Below, in pieces: positions 1 to 12,279 of a DNA stretch of 64,000 nt (the first letter of the stretch is position 1; each line of letters begins with the position of its first letter). The stretch comes from Boswellia sacra. Taxonomy: Eukaryota; Streptophyta; Magnoliopsida; Sapindales; Burseraceae. The translations under genes were made by a program, and so were the position numbers. The notes below the pieces were generated by a model. That model worked only from the letters and a program-made list of their open reading frames with translations, did no database searches and had not been told where the DNA came from. Location: assembly GCA_013180625.2 (NCBI GenBank), contig SNVD02006885.1, positions 62,001-126,000 of the forward strand, given 5' to 3'.

Positions 1-79
1 ATTTATATAATTATTTTTTAGTTAAATTTTTATTTAATTATGTTGCCCCCTCTCATAAAAGTTTCTAGCTCCGTCACTG
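1..79 (-). mobile_element. Terminal fragment of a hAT-type non-autonomous element
   Basis: Read on the minus strand from 79, the sequence begins CAGTGACGGAGCTAG and continues into a run of G and a AT-rich body. This resembles the end of the delimited element at 12280-13095, which starts CAGTGGCGGATCCAG. The other end lies outside the window, so no target-site duplication can be tested. Confidence 0.45.
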
Positions 80-412
80 CTGCCAATCGTAATCTAAAGT
101 CTATCAATTGGCTCAAACCTAAACTAAACGAACGTGTACAACGTTGAACCTTGTTAAGACATGAGATTAAAATGTATTTTTTATCTTCACTTTAAGCGCT
201 TCGTAATCGAACATCTACGAACAAACGTGTACAAAGGTGAAGATCAAATAAAATCACCTTAAGGCTAATCTTGAAATCACTTTAACCCAAAATCTAATGA
301 CAATTACTTTAAGAGTGATTTTATTTTATCTTAACCTGGTTTCTTATTAGCTCAAATCTCATTTTTTAATAGAGATAAAACTATACCACTAAGATTTATA
401 ACTAAACATTTT

Positions 413-785
413 GGGGTAATATCATACACTAACTCTAAGGTTTGGCATAATATCATTCAAAAATGTAATTTTTTATTTGTATCATTTCAGTCTAAGCTTT
501 GCATATTTGTACCATCTAGATCCAGTTGACTAATTCTATTTGTTTTTTCACAAACGGATAAGGACATCTTCCTCAACTAAACCTAGATTTTCGTCAATTG
601 ATTTCATTTTCATCATAAATAATTATTCAATTATAATTTAGTTTGTGAAAAAATAAAGAAAATTAATCAACTAAACCTAGATGATACAAATACGCAAACC
701 TTAAAGACTGAAATGGTAAAAATATGAAACTAAGTTTCTGGATGATATTATGCAAAATCATAGGGGTTGTGTATGATATTACCCC
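413..785. mobile_element. Long-TIR MITE, probably Mutator-like
   Basis: The left end (GGGGTAATATCATACAC) and the reverse complement of the right end match over about 120 bp with scattered differences, so the 373-bp element is nearly all inverted repeat. Shared blocks include CATAATATCAT, CATTTCAGTCT and CATCTAG. The flanks share TAAACA on both sides, but a clean 9-bp duplication is not visible. It has no coding capacity and resembles the long-TIR elements at 31333, 33264 and 38109 in design, not in sequence. Confidence 0.7.
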
Positions 786-3747
786 TAAACAAAATAGAAG
801 CCCTTATGATCTTTAATTATTTCTGTTAGAAAACCTTAGAAAAAAATTCAAACAAACTTATTTTTTAATTTTATTTTTTGACCATTTCTTTTTCCAATAA
901 TAATATGGTTACAAACAGAAGCGTAAGTTTTTAAAAAGAAACTGAAACCATAAACCGTCATTCATAATCTTCATATGTAACTTCTTTAATATAGTTAAAA
1001 ATATTTAATCACATATTTCCATTTTTCTTCGTGTATATATGTATTTTAAAGTCAAGAATTGCAAAAGATAAATTGTTTAGTGTGGGCTAACCTAAGGATA
1101 TACTAAGTGATGTAATCTAGCCTTTTAATATAATTGGAGTCTATATTTGTATTACATTATTTAATTAATACAAAATAGAGTTTTTCGTTTAATGTCTCCA
1201 TATCTTCTTAATTAATTCACTTAATTCTAGTGGTATTATTGATATGAAACTTGTAATTTATAAGGATTTTTACTTTAAAAAAAAAATTCCAATGGGTAGC
1301 CCACTTCAAGCCCACCCAGCGCGTCCCACTAAAAGATGGGTTTGATGTGTAGGTTGGGCCTTCCGTAATATTGATGGGCCAAGCCTGAGTCACCTAAGTG
1401 GTTCTATTTTTTATGGCTAGCCCAACCCATTTGACACCTCTAGTACCCGTAATAAGTACATAACATATTTTGAACGTAAAGAATTTGCGTACTTACATAT
1501 ATTTTGTTATATACAATTTTCTTGTGGTATACTTAGTTAAAAAAATTTTGAAAATCCTTGTGACTCAATTTGTTAATATGTTCGTATTAGACAACAAACA
1601 ATAAGTATAATCAGTTTATAGTTATTTTTTGATTTATATCTTTTCTATTAAAAATAAAAAATCAATGATCTTTTTCTTAAATGGCTTGGTTGAAAACAAA
1701 GATACGTTCAGAATTTTGCTGAAATCCCCTCTCCTTTAATCAAATTAAGATATGTTATAAAATGGATGGCGACTCTCCTCTCTCCATATATGATATGATT
1801 GATATAGAATTTTCTAAAACAAATTTCTATATTATGTTTTTTAAATGTATAAAAAATAAAATCGAGATATAAATAACATTAATGATAAGTACGTAAACAT
1901 AAGTGCAGAAGATTAGCGTTATCTATATATAAATCACAAAGCTATATTTGTATGAAGTGCATGCACATGAATGTCAAGATGAAATTACAAAGAAATGAAA
2001 ATCATGATAACGTAACATGTCTCCAGAAATGAGAACATTTGGCCAACCAAAAATACATTTAGAATGAAGCCTTACTATTCAATTTCTTTGTACACATGTA
2101 CATCCACAGGCTTAATTAAGCAGAACCGGTATATTTATTGCAGTTAGAGAACAAGTAGCAACAATTTTAAGAAATGATACTGTGCTCTTTAGTCTTTCTC
2201 AATACTATATAATAAAATTGACTCTTGTGAGGTTGACATGAAAATTGATTAGAGATATTGATTGGACCTCGTTGAGAGAGATATATATATACATATAGGT
2301 TAATTAATTTAGAGGAGAGATTAAATTAAATTAAATTAAATTACTGCATTGGGATAATATAATTATATCTAGGGTTATGTGATAAGTTTCCATAGGAAAC
2401 AATTAATTAAGCTTTGAAGAATTGTCTTTTAGTAGGCAATTTAATGTAATGCTGCTTTAATTAATGTTGCATTATTATAATAAAAATTTATGCTTTAAAA
2501 ATATAATAATAAGGAAGTCAGGCAATGATATAGCAAGAAGACAAATAAGTCTCATCTATATTAATGAATCTTCCTTTCAGAATGGCTTCGCCAGAAGGAT
2601 ATAGTCTTTTATTTATTTATTTTTGCCTTCTGTTAACAATAAGGAGTTCCTACAAAAAAATAAAATATAAAATATTATAATAATATTAAGATATTTTTTT
2701 TTTGAAATTTTAAATATTATTTTATATTATCCTTTCAAATTTTAGGCAATCTTAGACGAAAATCTTGTAGACAGAATCACAAAAATCAAAATGAGAGCTA
2801 AACATATGGTACTAATTGCGAATGACAGCCATCTTCGGCAAACAAAATCAGTGATGTGTAATCTGACCATTTCAACCCTATTCCTATAGAAAAACCAATT
2901 ACAAGTAATGCAATCATCAGCCCATGTTTTCTGTTAGCCTACATACACATCGGAACTACACTAAATGGATAAGCGTTGGATCCTCAGCCCAGTCCAACCC
3001 ATATTGTGATAGTAGCCCACCCATACCCAACCTATATTTTGTGATAATCTTCCATTTCAAAATCTTGATAAAAATAAACTCAGTACCAATTCGAAGTTCA
3101 AACCTACCCTGTAGACGAAAAATTCTTAAACCGGCTGAGCCATTATAAGAACAAGATGCTACATAAATTGCTACTGCTGCCGTAGTCAATGTCATAGGCG
3201 CTAGCAACAATTTTGTCTCAGTTTTGATGTTCGAAAAGAACAAACTATGTTTATGTTATGATGAGCCTGCATATACAATATTAATGCTATGCTATTATCA
3301 TAAAACATATACTTTGGCCTTTCGGGTACAATAGAGACTTACCATATTATCATTAGATTTTTAAAATCAGTAACTTCTACTTATATATTTTTTAATTTCT
3401 TTTATCATTAATCCTTAATTAGCACCAACCCTACTTTGACAAGTAAATGCACAAAGAAAACGTAATATATATATATATATATTATCGTACGCAATCCAAT
3501 CCAATAAGAAGGACATTGAAAGATTAACCTCTTCAAAATCTAGAAGAAATGTTTAAACAAGAAAATTAATAAAATCAATTGGCTATCTAGTCAAAATGCT
3601 TAGATCACCAAACACTGCCAAACCCTTCACCAGAAATGAAGAACTTCCTTTAACAATCAAGTAAAGTTGGTCCAACCTCTATGCCTGAAACTTTTGTACA
3701 AATTAACATTCCCACGTCGATCAAAGCCTCCTCCCCTATTATTATTC
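786..3747. other. AT-rich intergenic region upstream of the ABCG gene
   Basis: No convincing coding sequence is seen. 1285-1440 looks like a degraded MITE: it has GGGTAGCCCACTTCAAGCCC on the left and a right edge reading, in reverse complement, GGTGTCAAATGGGTTGGGC. A similar GCCCA/CCCAACC-rich patch lies at about 2985-3045. Simple repeats occur at 2280-2300 (GATATATAT), 2322-2342 (TTAAA)n and 3465-3483 (AT)n. The last 300 bp should hold the ABCG promoter and 5'UTR, but no element there can be assigned with confidence. Confidence 0.5.
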
Positions 3748-5757
3748 ATGTCAAGTTCCCACAGAAAACCCGTCTCAAAAAACATGGCCGTATCCTGTTT
3801 CCAGCAGCCAAGACCAAGCCTTGAAGACGACTCTGTAGTACTCTTCTCGGCTTCCAATTCTCCTGATGAATCCACCAGCCATTCCTCCTCTTTCTACCAC
3901 CCTTCGCCGCCGTCGAAATCGCCTTGCAAACTCACCGTAAGAAACCTCTCTTATAGTATTCAACCAAACAGCTCTTCCATAATACCAAGTTCCTTTTTTG
4001 TGAAGGCAAAGCCCAAGCCAATTGAGATTCTCAAATCGGTTTCCTTTGATGCAAGAGCTTCTGAAATCCTTGCAATTGTTGGGCCAAGTGGTACTGGGAA
4101 ATCTAGTCTGCTTCGGATAATATCAGGAAGGATAAGAGGGAGAGATTTTGATTCCAAGAGTATTGTTATCAATGGTCATGTGATGACTAGTCCAGCTCAA
4201 CTGAGGAAGATATGTGGATTTGTGGCACAAGAAGATAATTTACTTCCTTTACTCACCGTAAAGGAAACGCTCATGTTCAGCGCCAAGTTCAGGCTCAAAG
4301 ACATGAGCGCAAAGGAGAAGCAAGAGAGAGTTAAGAGCTTGATGCATGAGCTTGGTCTCACGCATGTTGCTGATAGTTTTGTTGGAGACGAAGAGAATAG
4401 AGGGATCTCAGGTGGAGAAAGGAAAAGGGTTTCGATTGGTGTTGATATGATGCACAACCCATCGATTTTACTCCTGGATGAGCCAACTTCGGGGCTAGAT
4501 AGCTCTTCAGCGCTTCAAGTGATTGAGCTACTTGCTTCAATGGCAAAAGAGAAGCAAAGAACGGTTGTGATATCCATCCACCAACCCAGCTACAGGATTC
4601 TTCAATACATTTCTAACTTCTTAATCCTTTCTCATGGCTCGGTTGTCCACAATGGTAGCCTTGAATTGCTTGAGGAAACCATAACCCAATTGGGACTTCG
4701 AATTCCGGAGCAGCTGAATGCACTAGAATTTGCCATGGAAATTATCCACACCTTGGAAGATACTTATCCCAGAAATTATATATCCGCTAGCGCTATTGAA
4801 GCTAAGCACCAATATTCCTGCTCAGACGAAGAAATGGTGAGAGTTGACCATGATCAACAACGTCCTAAAGACAACATTAACAAGATCGAAAATCTCTACT
4901 TGCTCACTAGTTTGTATGAGATTACGGTTCTCTGCTCAAGATTTTGGAAGGTTATTTACAGGACAAAGCAGCTTTTCCTAGCAAGAACAATGCAAGCTCT
5001 TGTTGGTGGATTCGGTCTAGGAAGTGTTTATATGAAGGTAAGGAAGGATGAAGCTGGAGTTGCAGAGCGATTGGGTCTATTTGCTTTCAGCCTTAGCTTT
5101 CTCCTCTCTTCAACTGTCGAAGCTCTCCCAATATACCTTCAAGAGCGACGAGTTCTAATGAAGGAAACCTCGAGAGAAGCTTATAGAATATCCTCCTACA
5201 TGATTGCCAACACAGTTGTGTTTTTGCCCTTCTTATTTGCAGTGGCAATCCTCTTCGCTGCTCCTCTCTACTGGATTGTAGGGCTCAACCCTTCCATTGC
5301 AGCTTTCACTTTCTTCACTTTCGTAGTTTGGCTTATTGTATTGATGGCTAGTTCTCTAGTACTATTCCTAAGCGCAGTCTCCCCTGACTTCATTTCTGGA
5401 AATTCTCTCATCTGCACGGTTCTTGGAGCGTTTTTTCTATTCTCTGGCTACTTCATTCCAAAAGAGAACATCCCAAATTACTGGATTTTCATGTACTACG
5501 TGTCGCTTTATCGCTATCCGTTGGATACGTTGCTGACAAATGAGTATTGGAGTGTAAGAGGGGAGTGCTTCTCTTGGCATGTTCAAGATCATGATCATTC
5601 CAAGTGTTTGCTTACGGGAAATGAAGTGTTGAAGAGTAGAGGACTTGATGAGGACACAAGGTGGATGAACGTCGCTATTATGCTTGCTTTCTTTGTGTTT
5701 TATCGTGTGCTTTGTTGGATCATTCTTGTTCAGAGAGCTAAGACTACAACCATGTGA
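3748..5757 (+). CDS. ABCG-subfamily half-size ABC transporter (WBC type)
   Basis: Intronless gene of 669 codons for a plasma-membrane half-transporter that should dimerise to export lipid or hormone-like substrates. The order is reverse (nucleotide-binding domain then membrane domain), which defines ABCG. Seen: Walker A GPSGTGKS at 112-119, signature ISGGE at 220-224, Walker B ILLLDEP at 240-246, and H-loop His278. An ABC2-type membrane domain with about six hydrophobic segments follows from roughly residue 405 to the end. The first ATG in frame is 3748; the frame is open 27 codons further upstream but without an ATG. Met13 (3784) is an alternative start. Lack of introns and the SFDARASEILAIVG region suggest the ABCG5/10/23-type clade, but the exact orthologue and substrate cannot be told. 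Length is normal and all motifs are intact. Confidence 0.95.
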   Translation: MSSSHRKPVSKNMAVSCFQQPRPSLEDDSVVLFSASNSPDESTSHSSSFYHPSPPSKSPCKLTVRNLSYSIQPNSSSIIPSSFFVKAKPKPIEILKSVSFDARASEILAIVGPSGTGKSSLLRIISGRIRGRDFDSKSIVINGHVMTSPAQLRKICGFVAQEDNLLPLLTVKETLMFSAKFRLKDMSAKEKQERVKSLMHELGLTHVADSFVGDEENRGISGGERKRVSIGVDMMHNPSILLLDEPTSGLDSSSALQVIELLASMAKEKQRTVVISIHQPSYRILQYISNFLILSHGSVVHNGSLELLEETITQLGLRIPEQLNALEFAMEIIHTLEDTYPRNYISASAIEAKHQYSCSDEEMVRVDHDQQRPKDNINKIENLYLLTSLYEITVLCSRFWKVIYRTKQLFLARTMQALVGGFGLGSVYMKVRKDEAGVAERLGLFAFSLSFLLSSTVEALPIYLQERRVLMKETSREAYRISSYMIANTVVFLPFLFAVAILFAAPLYWIVGLNPSIAAFTFFTFVVWLIVLMASSLVLFLSAVSPDFISGNSLICTVLGAFFLFSGYFIPKENIPNYWIFMYYVSLYRYPLDTLLTNEYWSVRGECFSWHVQDHDHSKCLLTGNEVLKSRGLDEDTRWMNVAIMLAFFVFYRVLCWIILVQRAKTTTM

Positions 5758-6978
5758 TTAACTTTAATTATTTTTACCTTTATATATGTAGAATAATACA
5801 GTTTGAGATCAATAGCTAGCTTCAATTCCATTATTTGTTAAACTCGACTTAGCAAGCTTACCTTCACACAATCAAATACTTTGTAAGTTTATAAAAAAAA
5901 ATAATAATAATAATAACAATTTAATTGTAGTAATTTTTTTGACAACTTCTTTTAAAAACTTATTATTTCTATAATACAGTAAAATCTATTTATTCTATAG
6001 CAATAATAATGCCAAGTCAGACCCATAGTAACCGTAACTATCACATAAATATTTTCGAATATCAAAATCTGAACTGGATTTTTATCACATCGCTTGACCA
6101 CTTGCTATGAATCATACTAATTGCGGGTTAATTGCCAGCAATTAGCAAAAGGTGTTTACAACATCCTATAGTAGATTGTATCACAATAAATTTCCTCAAA
6201 GATTGCAACTAGGCGTAATATACTAAAAATAATTTATCCTAAAGAAAAAAAATGTAATTAAGTTGTTTACATATGAATATCTACGATTTTCACATTTAGA
6301 AAGTTAATCTAGGCTTGAAATATTGCTTTAAAAATCTAGAGAGATCTAGATTTCACATATATAATATGCAAGCTTGTTCATGCAGAAAATAATAATAATA
6401 CTTTCAAGAATCTAGAGATCTAGCAGATTTCTTGAATTATTTATATTAACTGCTATAAATGTTACATTGATTACGATGCTTCGGTTAGTAAAACCTTTTA
6501 TTTTAACTAGGATTTTTTATTTTGTTGTCCGCTTGTTGCTATGGAACCCTGTACGCGTGTATTACCAGATAGCATGTTTGGAGTATATAGTGGCCCTTCT
6601 CGTTGCCTTTCAGTCTATTACATTTTATATTTAGCAAACTTAACTCAAATTTTTAATCATTCATCCATTAGATTCAATGATTACTAAAGAAAGTAAAAAA
6701 AAAAAAATTATATTTGATTACATTATCAACTCATGATCAACTCTTTAAATCTTCGAATCAAGAAAAATAATGACTAAGAAATTTAGTTAATATTTTAAAT
6801 CAAAATTTCAATTAATTGTAATATCTTAGATCCATAATATTTGTAAAACTTAATTAAAAATTTTATATCAAAATATACAAAAGATCGAAAATTTCCTAAT
6901 CTTAATAAAATTTTTCAAGCACCGTATCAGTGGTAGAGGACTACACATGTGTGTTATTTTGCTTTGAATGGAGCATCT
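5758..6978. other. Intergenic, ABCG 3' flank
   Basis: AT-rich sequence with no supported gene. The ABCG 3'UTR must lie at its start. A small inverted pair of TCTAGAGATCTAG-like blocks occurs near 6340-6425. Nothing else is recognised. Confidence 0.4.
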
Positions 6979-7765
6979 TGTAACACAGGGTGTGATAGCA
7001 CACAATTTTGCACCAAAATTGCATGGAAGTGCGCCGAGGAATGGGATTTCAAGGTGTGTTATAGTGTTTCAGAATTCTTATGACGTAAGGAGTTCAACGG
7101 CTCAAAGAATGGACGTAGTGTTCCGAAAGTTTTCGGATGGTTTCGAGACATTCTCAAATATTTCGTCTAGAAGATTCCGAAAGGCACAAGAAGTACGTTG
7201 AATACTCAAGAAAGTTTTGAAAAGGTTCAAAATGCCTCGGAAGCTAGTGGAAGGTGATGGAAGGTCGGAGAAAATTACAAAAGCAAGGAAAAATATCTTG
7301 AGTATAGGACATCCTAGGGATATCCAAGGTCGTCTAGTGTATTGTAGAGTTTCCTAGTGTTGTCTAGCAACTTGTAGATGTCTCTAGAGATACTTGGCCA
7401 AGAAGTAAGCTTGTAAATATCTAGGAAGGATCAAGAGTAGGAATGTTCTAGGTATATTGGTTAGCCAACAGGATGTTGACATGTGGCGTAATGTTAGCCA
7501 TACATTAAGGAGGTGCAAGCCTATAAATATGAGTGAGTCCTCATTTGTAAGCAAGTCATGCTAGACTCAAAGGTTTAAAAGTCCTGTAAGCCTTGTAAAC
7601 TCCTTTGTATATAGTGAACATCTCCTCACCCAAATCTCTCGTGTCCTTGTTCTTCTTTGCTTGAACCTCTCTTATAGCGGTTTAAGGTTTCCTTAGGTGC
7701 CATTTAGGGAGTGTTAGCGCCTAATACCACACAAGCTCCGCTTGTGAAACAATGAAGTCGTGACA
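6979..7765 (+). repeat. 5' LTR of the gag-only element
   Basis: Aligned with 9738-10518 over its full 787 bp. Shared blocks include TTGCATGGAAG, AAGCTTGTAAATATCTA, GTGCAAGCCTATAAATATG (TATA-box-like) and CTCCGCTTGTGAAACAAT near the 3' end. Confidence 0.88.
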
Positions 7766-7837
7766 ACTAGTATCAAAGTCGAGGTTTAGTTGAGGTTCAT
7801 TGTGTGGGGTGTTGAGAACAAGTTGGGGTAGACACAA

Positions 7838-8960
7838 TGGCAAAGATTCCGATTGTGAGTAAGGAAACTAGAGGGTGTAGGGAAGCTCCTACTAGAGGGA
7901 AAAAAAACCCCATGGCCAGGAAAAGTCTCGTGATTTTATGAGCGCTATAGAGACCCAAATGGTCAAGGTGGAACTAGTCATGGCTGATAGAAGGGAAAGG
8001 CTAGATAGGCTGGAGCAATGCATAAAAGAGCTTAAAGGCAAGGAAGTGAGCTAAGGGGATGAGCTCAAAGAGTTCGTGTGCAGCTTCACCCAATCGTCCA
8101 TCGAAGTGCTATTTCAAAAGGTTCATGCCTTCACAGAAAGGGTGTTTGAAGCCTTGGCCAAGGTACAAACTCAGGTGGAAGAACTGAGTAAGGGGTTGGA
8201 TGAGACAAAGGCTAAGGTAGTCACATTCAAGAGATTGGTAGCAAGTGGCATTACGATAGTGTCACCCACACTTGCTATTCCAAAGATAAAGGCACCCAAA
8301 CCCAATGAGTAGTTGGATAACTTCCTGTGGCACATGGAGAGGTATTTTTATGCATTGGAGATCCTAGATGAGAGGGTCAAGGTAAACACTACAACCATTT
8401 ATTTCAAGGATCTTGTCGAAAGTATGTGAAAATTAGAAATGGCATGTGCGTCATAGACATATGGGCAGAATTACAAAAGAAATTGAAACGCCAATTCTAT
8501 CCAGAAAATATGTCCTTTGACACTAGAAAGCGGATGAAAGAGTTAAGGATACGCGCTGGTTTTGTAAGTAGGTGGAGAAATTTTCTAGGTTGATGCTCCA
8601 AATCAACGACATAAATGAGGTGGATCTTCTCTTCAACTTCATGGATGGCTTGCAACCATAGGCGTACCAAGAGTTGTAAAGGCGGGGAGTTAAAGATATA
8701 GTCACTACACTCATCATTGCGGAAACACTTATGGACTACCATAAAAGTGAGTTTTCTAGACACACTAACGCTACCCAACACCATGAAAGTAGTGATAAAG
8801 AGGATTGATCTCCACGTCATTAACATCCCCATAATGGTAGAGATAGGAGATGTGATGACCGTCGTCAAAAAGGGAATAGGAAGGAGTTGACACCCAACCT
8901 AAAGTATTTCTTATGTGATGGACCACATTGGATGCAGTATTGCCCAAAGAGACATAAATT
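7838..8960 (+). pseudogene. Broken gypsy-type gag
   Basis: A start at 7838 (MAKIPIV) is followed within the leader by stops and frame changes. A coherent 78-codon stretch at 8076-8312 has a coiled-coil look (VEELSKGLDETKAK). It ends in a stop just before the gag motif LDNFLWHMERYF (from about 8313). Around 8910-8955 a degenerate zinc knuckle is visible: LCDGPHWMQYCPKR keeps Cys, Gly, His and Cys. No continuous reading frame links these pieces. Confidence 0.75.
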
Positions 8961-9011
8961 GAATGCCATGCTCTAGTAACGTGAGGAGGGCCACGAGTGG
9001 CATGCATGGAC

Positions 9012-9090
9012 GGAGATTATTTGTGTCAAGAAATTGAGAATTTGCATGGGTGCTATGCAAATTCTCAATTTCTTGACACAAATAATCTCC
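9012..9090. repeat. Perfect 36-bp inverted repeat with 7-base spacer
   Basis: Arms 9012-9047 and 9055-9090 are exact reverse complements, separated by GGGTGCT (9048-9054). They begin GGAGATTATTTGTGTC and end GACACAAATAATCTCC. It lies between the gag and protease remnants, where coding sequence would be expected. Confidence 0.97.
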
Positions 9091-9099
9091 TTACCTTTT

Positions 9100-9660
9100 A
9101 AGCCACTAAATCGATCACTGATGCCTTTGGAGGCGTGCACCAATGGTAAGACTACTAGGGTGTTGGTTGATAAGGTGCCACACATAACTTCTTTAGCATA
9201 AGTAAGGCCAAGAGGTTAGGCCTACAACTTAAGAAGGGGCAAGCACAGATTAAGGCAGCAAATACAGAAGTCATACCCCTTGATAAAGTCGCTTATGGGA
9301 TTGAGTTGCAGATTGGTCCTTGGAGAGGTAAGGTTGATCTCTTTGCAGCTTCCTTGTATACTTTGGATATATATTGGGCATGAACTTTTGAGGCAGTATG
9401 ATATGATGATATGGCCTCGATGCAATGCAGTTTGCATCTCAGAGGTGATCCATGCATACTTTCCACGATAACAGAGCCAAGCTTTAACATTATGCATCTA
9501 GGGATGTTGCAACTAAAGGAGGGTGGTGATGGAGTGTGGACAGCAAAAGGCTACATAGAGGAAGGTAAGATGGCGAATAGGGTTGCTAAGTACGTAAGTA
9601 CAAAGGTAAAGGCAATTAAGAGGCAGCAAAAACGGGCAAATGGAAAGTGGCACCATAAAG
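9100..9660 (+). pseudogene. Retropepsin-like protease remnant
   Basis: Fragments across two frames read TRVLVDKVPH, then SISKAKRLGLQLKKGQ, ELQIGPWRGKVD and EPSFNIMHL. These match the gag-proximal aspartic protease of plant gypsy elements in outline. The catalytic D-[ST]-G is not preserved: VLVDKVPH stands where VLVDTGATH is usual. In-frame stops follow. Confidence 0.6.
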
Positions 9661-9737
9661 GTAAGACTACTTGCTCGCAAACTTTGCAAAGTCGTCAAAG
9701 ACGCGATGAGGGTATTATGGAATCAAGTGGGGGAGGA

Positions 9738-10518
9738 TGTCATGCCCCACGCGACAGACACATGGTTCTGCGCCAAACTTGCATGGAAGCACACCATGGG
9801 ATTTCAGGGTAACTCTTATAGTGTTTCGAAATGCTCATGGCATAAGGAGTTCAATGGCGCAAAGAATAGGCGAGGTGTTTCAGATGTTTTCGGAAAGTTT
9901 CGAGACATTTCATAACATTTCAAAAGTGTCTAGAAGTTCTGGACGGTGTGAGAGGTGCGCGAAAGGCTCAAAAAGGTTCCGGAATGCAGCGGAAGGTGAT
10001 GAAAGGCTACGAAAAATTCTAAAAAGTAAGGAAAAATATCTTAAGTCTAGGACATTCTAGGGATATCTAGGGTTGTCTAATGCGTTGCAGAATTTTCTAG
10101 TATTGTGTAGTGTTATCTAGCAACTTGTGGATGTCTCTAAAGATACTTGGCCAACAAATAAGCTTGTAAATATCTAAGAATGATCTAGAGTAGGAATGTT
10201 CTAGGTACATTGGTTAGCCAATAGGATGTTAACGTATAGCTTAATGTTAGCCACACATTGAGAAGGTGCAAGCCTATAAATATGGGTGAGCCTTCATTTA
10301 AAAGCAAGTCATGCTTTAATCAAGAGTTTAAGGGTCTTGTAAACCTTTTAAACTATTTTGTGTATAGTGAACATTTTCTCAACCAAATCTCTTGTGTCCT
10401 TGTTCTCCTTTACTTGAACGTCTCTTCTAGCAGTTTAAGGCTTACTTAAGTACACTTTGGAAAGTGTCAACGCTTGAGGCCGCATGGTCTCCGCTTGTGA
10501 AACAATAAGGCCGTGAAA
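9738..10518 (+). repeat. 3' LTR of the gag-only element
   Basis: Starts directly after the purine tract and pairs with 6979-7765. Its terminal GTGAAA has lost the expected CA end. Confidence 0.87.
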
Positions 10519-12279
10519 ATATGCACTCTATAAATTACTCTTGATACGTCTTCTTCTAGATCCCTCATTATATAAATTTTAAATAATTAATTTTTTACTC
10601 AGAATATTTTCATGCTTTCATTAATAATTAAATAGAAAAATTAACAAAGACACCCCTAGAGTTTAAAAAAACTTTAGTAGCTAGGTAACAATGGATCTCG
10701 TTCTTGAACCATAACCTATATGAGTTAGTAATGGAAATCTATTAATTTTTTCTTGACTACATAGATTATTTTAAAATTAGAAACATGTTCCAAATATTAA
10801 TTTTTAGAAAATTGAATAGTGTATGTACTTAAAAAAATAAAAAATAAATGTGTCATCGAGAGTCTATGATGCACATAATAACTTTTTTTTTTTCTTTTTA
10901 GCCTCATCAGTGATGTTGTGAAAAAGTTAATTTTTGCATCGCTTCTATTCGTTAGAAATTTTTCTTGGAGATGTTTTTACATGCCATTCAATTATTGATA
11001 ATTTAGGTGACAAAACGGTTGGCCGTCCATATGGTATTGCATTCGACCACAAGGTCTCACAGGACCAATTCCTTGCATTTGTGGTTTGAAAATTAATCAT
11101 TCTAAGTTTGTATACGATCCAATAACTTAGATTGTATCGTCAATTCTTTAGATATTTAAAAACACATTTGACATGATATCCAAAAACTATTTTCCAATTT
11201 GACTCGAGGCAATTTCTATGTAAATTTTGTTAGTTTATTGTCTGTATCAATCTGTAATGGTCTTTTGATTGGGATTTTTTTTATTGTTTTTTAAATGAAT
11301 GCTGTTTATATTAGTTTTTATTTGATTGATTTAGGTAAGAGATAGAGAAATTTCATGTTTTATTGTTTTGATGCTAGCTTAGTTGTAAATAGATTCGTAC
11401 AAAATCACTCTTATATGCTTCAATCAAATTTTTTTTTTTAAAGAAAAAGTGTAATTTTATTTTTTATTAGTAAATGAAATCTTTTTGGTTTCGATTTATT
11501 TTTAAAAATTATAAAATAAAATCACCTATTAGATTTTTCAATAATAGTTTGTTAAAATAATATGGATAAATTTGATATTCTAACTATGAAAGTTAATCCA
11601 TAACCATAACTAACAAAGATCAATAGTTGAGTGTCCATTGTTGATTAAATGGTACTATAGATCCTAGATTTAGTATCATAAGTGATAAGATTTGATTCAT
11701 AATTATAAATACCATTATGCTTCCCAAATTTTACATATTAAGAAATGTAACATTAATTTAAGAAGTCATAACACTTGTTATATCAATTGAACGTCCACGT
11801 ATCGGTTATAAATCAAGTTACCTCACTTAATACTTGGGATATAAAATTTAAGATGGAAATTAACTTAAAATCTATAATACATAAAATAGAATGATACTAT
11901 TCATCTCAATAATTTATATTTCAAATGAAGTGTTAACTAGTTAATCATTGCAAATAGTAAGAAATATAATAAGTAATATAATAGAATTAAATTAACAGTA
12001 CAATCATTTATAATTCATAATATAATTTGAGATAAAACTTTTTAACGTGTAACATTATTAGTGCTTCTATTGGATGTTGATATTGTTGTCCCTAAAAATA
12101 ATTTTTGGAGTAACTTTTGGAAAAAAAAAAAGCTTTAAATCAGTAATTTCTTTGATAAATGATCTTGTTTCTAAAAATTTACATGTTATCATCCTATTTG
12201 ATAATATTCGACAGATGTATTGTTTGATAATATTCGATAATATCAAATAAATATTTGATATTTGATACAAGATCATAAT
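10519..12279. other. AT-rich intergenic region
   Basis: No gene is supported. A short cluster of TTTGATAATATTCGA repeats occurs at about 12200-12270. 12272-12279 is the left target-site copy ATCATAAT of the next element. Confidence 0.4.

Larger units (their letters stand above)
6979..10518 (+). mobile_element. Decayed LTR retrotransposon with gag and protease remnants only
   Basis: Two direct repeats bracket about 2 kb of internal sequence. They align from end to end: 6979-7765 starts TGTAACACAGG and ends GTGACA; 9738-10518 starts TGTCATGCCCC and ends GTGAAA. A primer-binding-like site (AGTATCAAAGTCGAGG, a degenerate match to the initiator-tRNA-Met type) follows the first repeat, and a purine tract AGTGGGGGAGGA (9726-9737) precedes the second. 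No reverse transcriptase or integrase is found in any frame, so it looks like a gag-carrying non-autonomous derivative or a deletion product. A TSD is not clear. The two LTRs differ at many positions, so the insertion is old. Confidence 0.88.

Noticed and set aside
9012..9090. microRNA precursor
   Set aside because: A perfect 36-bp duplex is unlike a plant miRNA foldback, which has mismatches; the place in a dead gag suggests a copying error. Kept as a finding about structure only.
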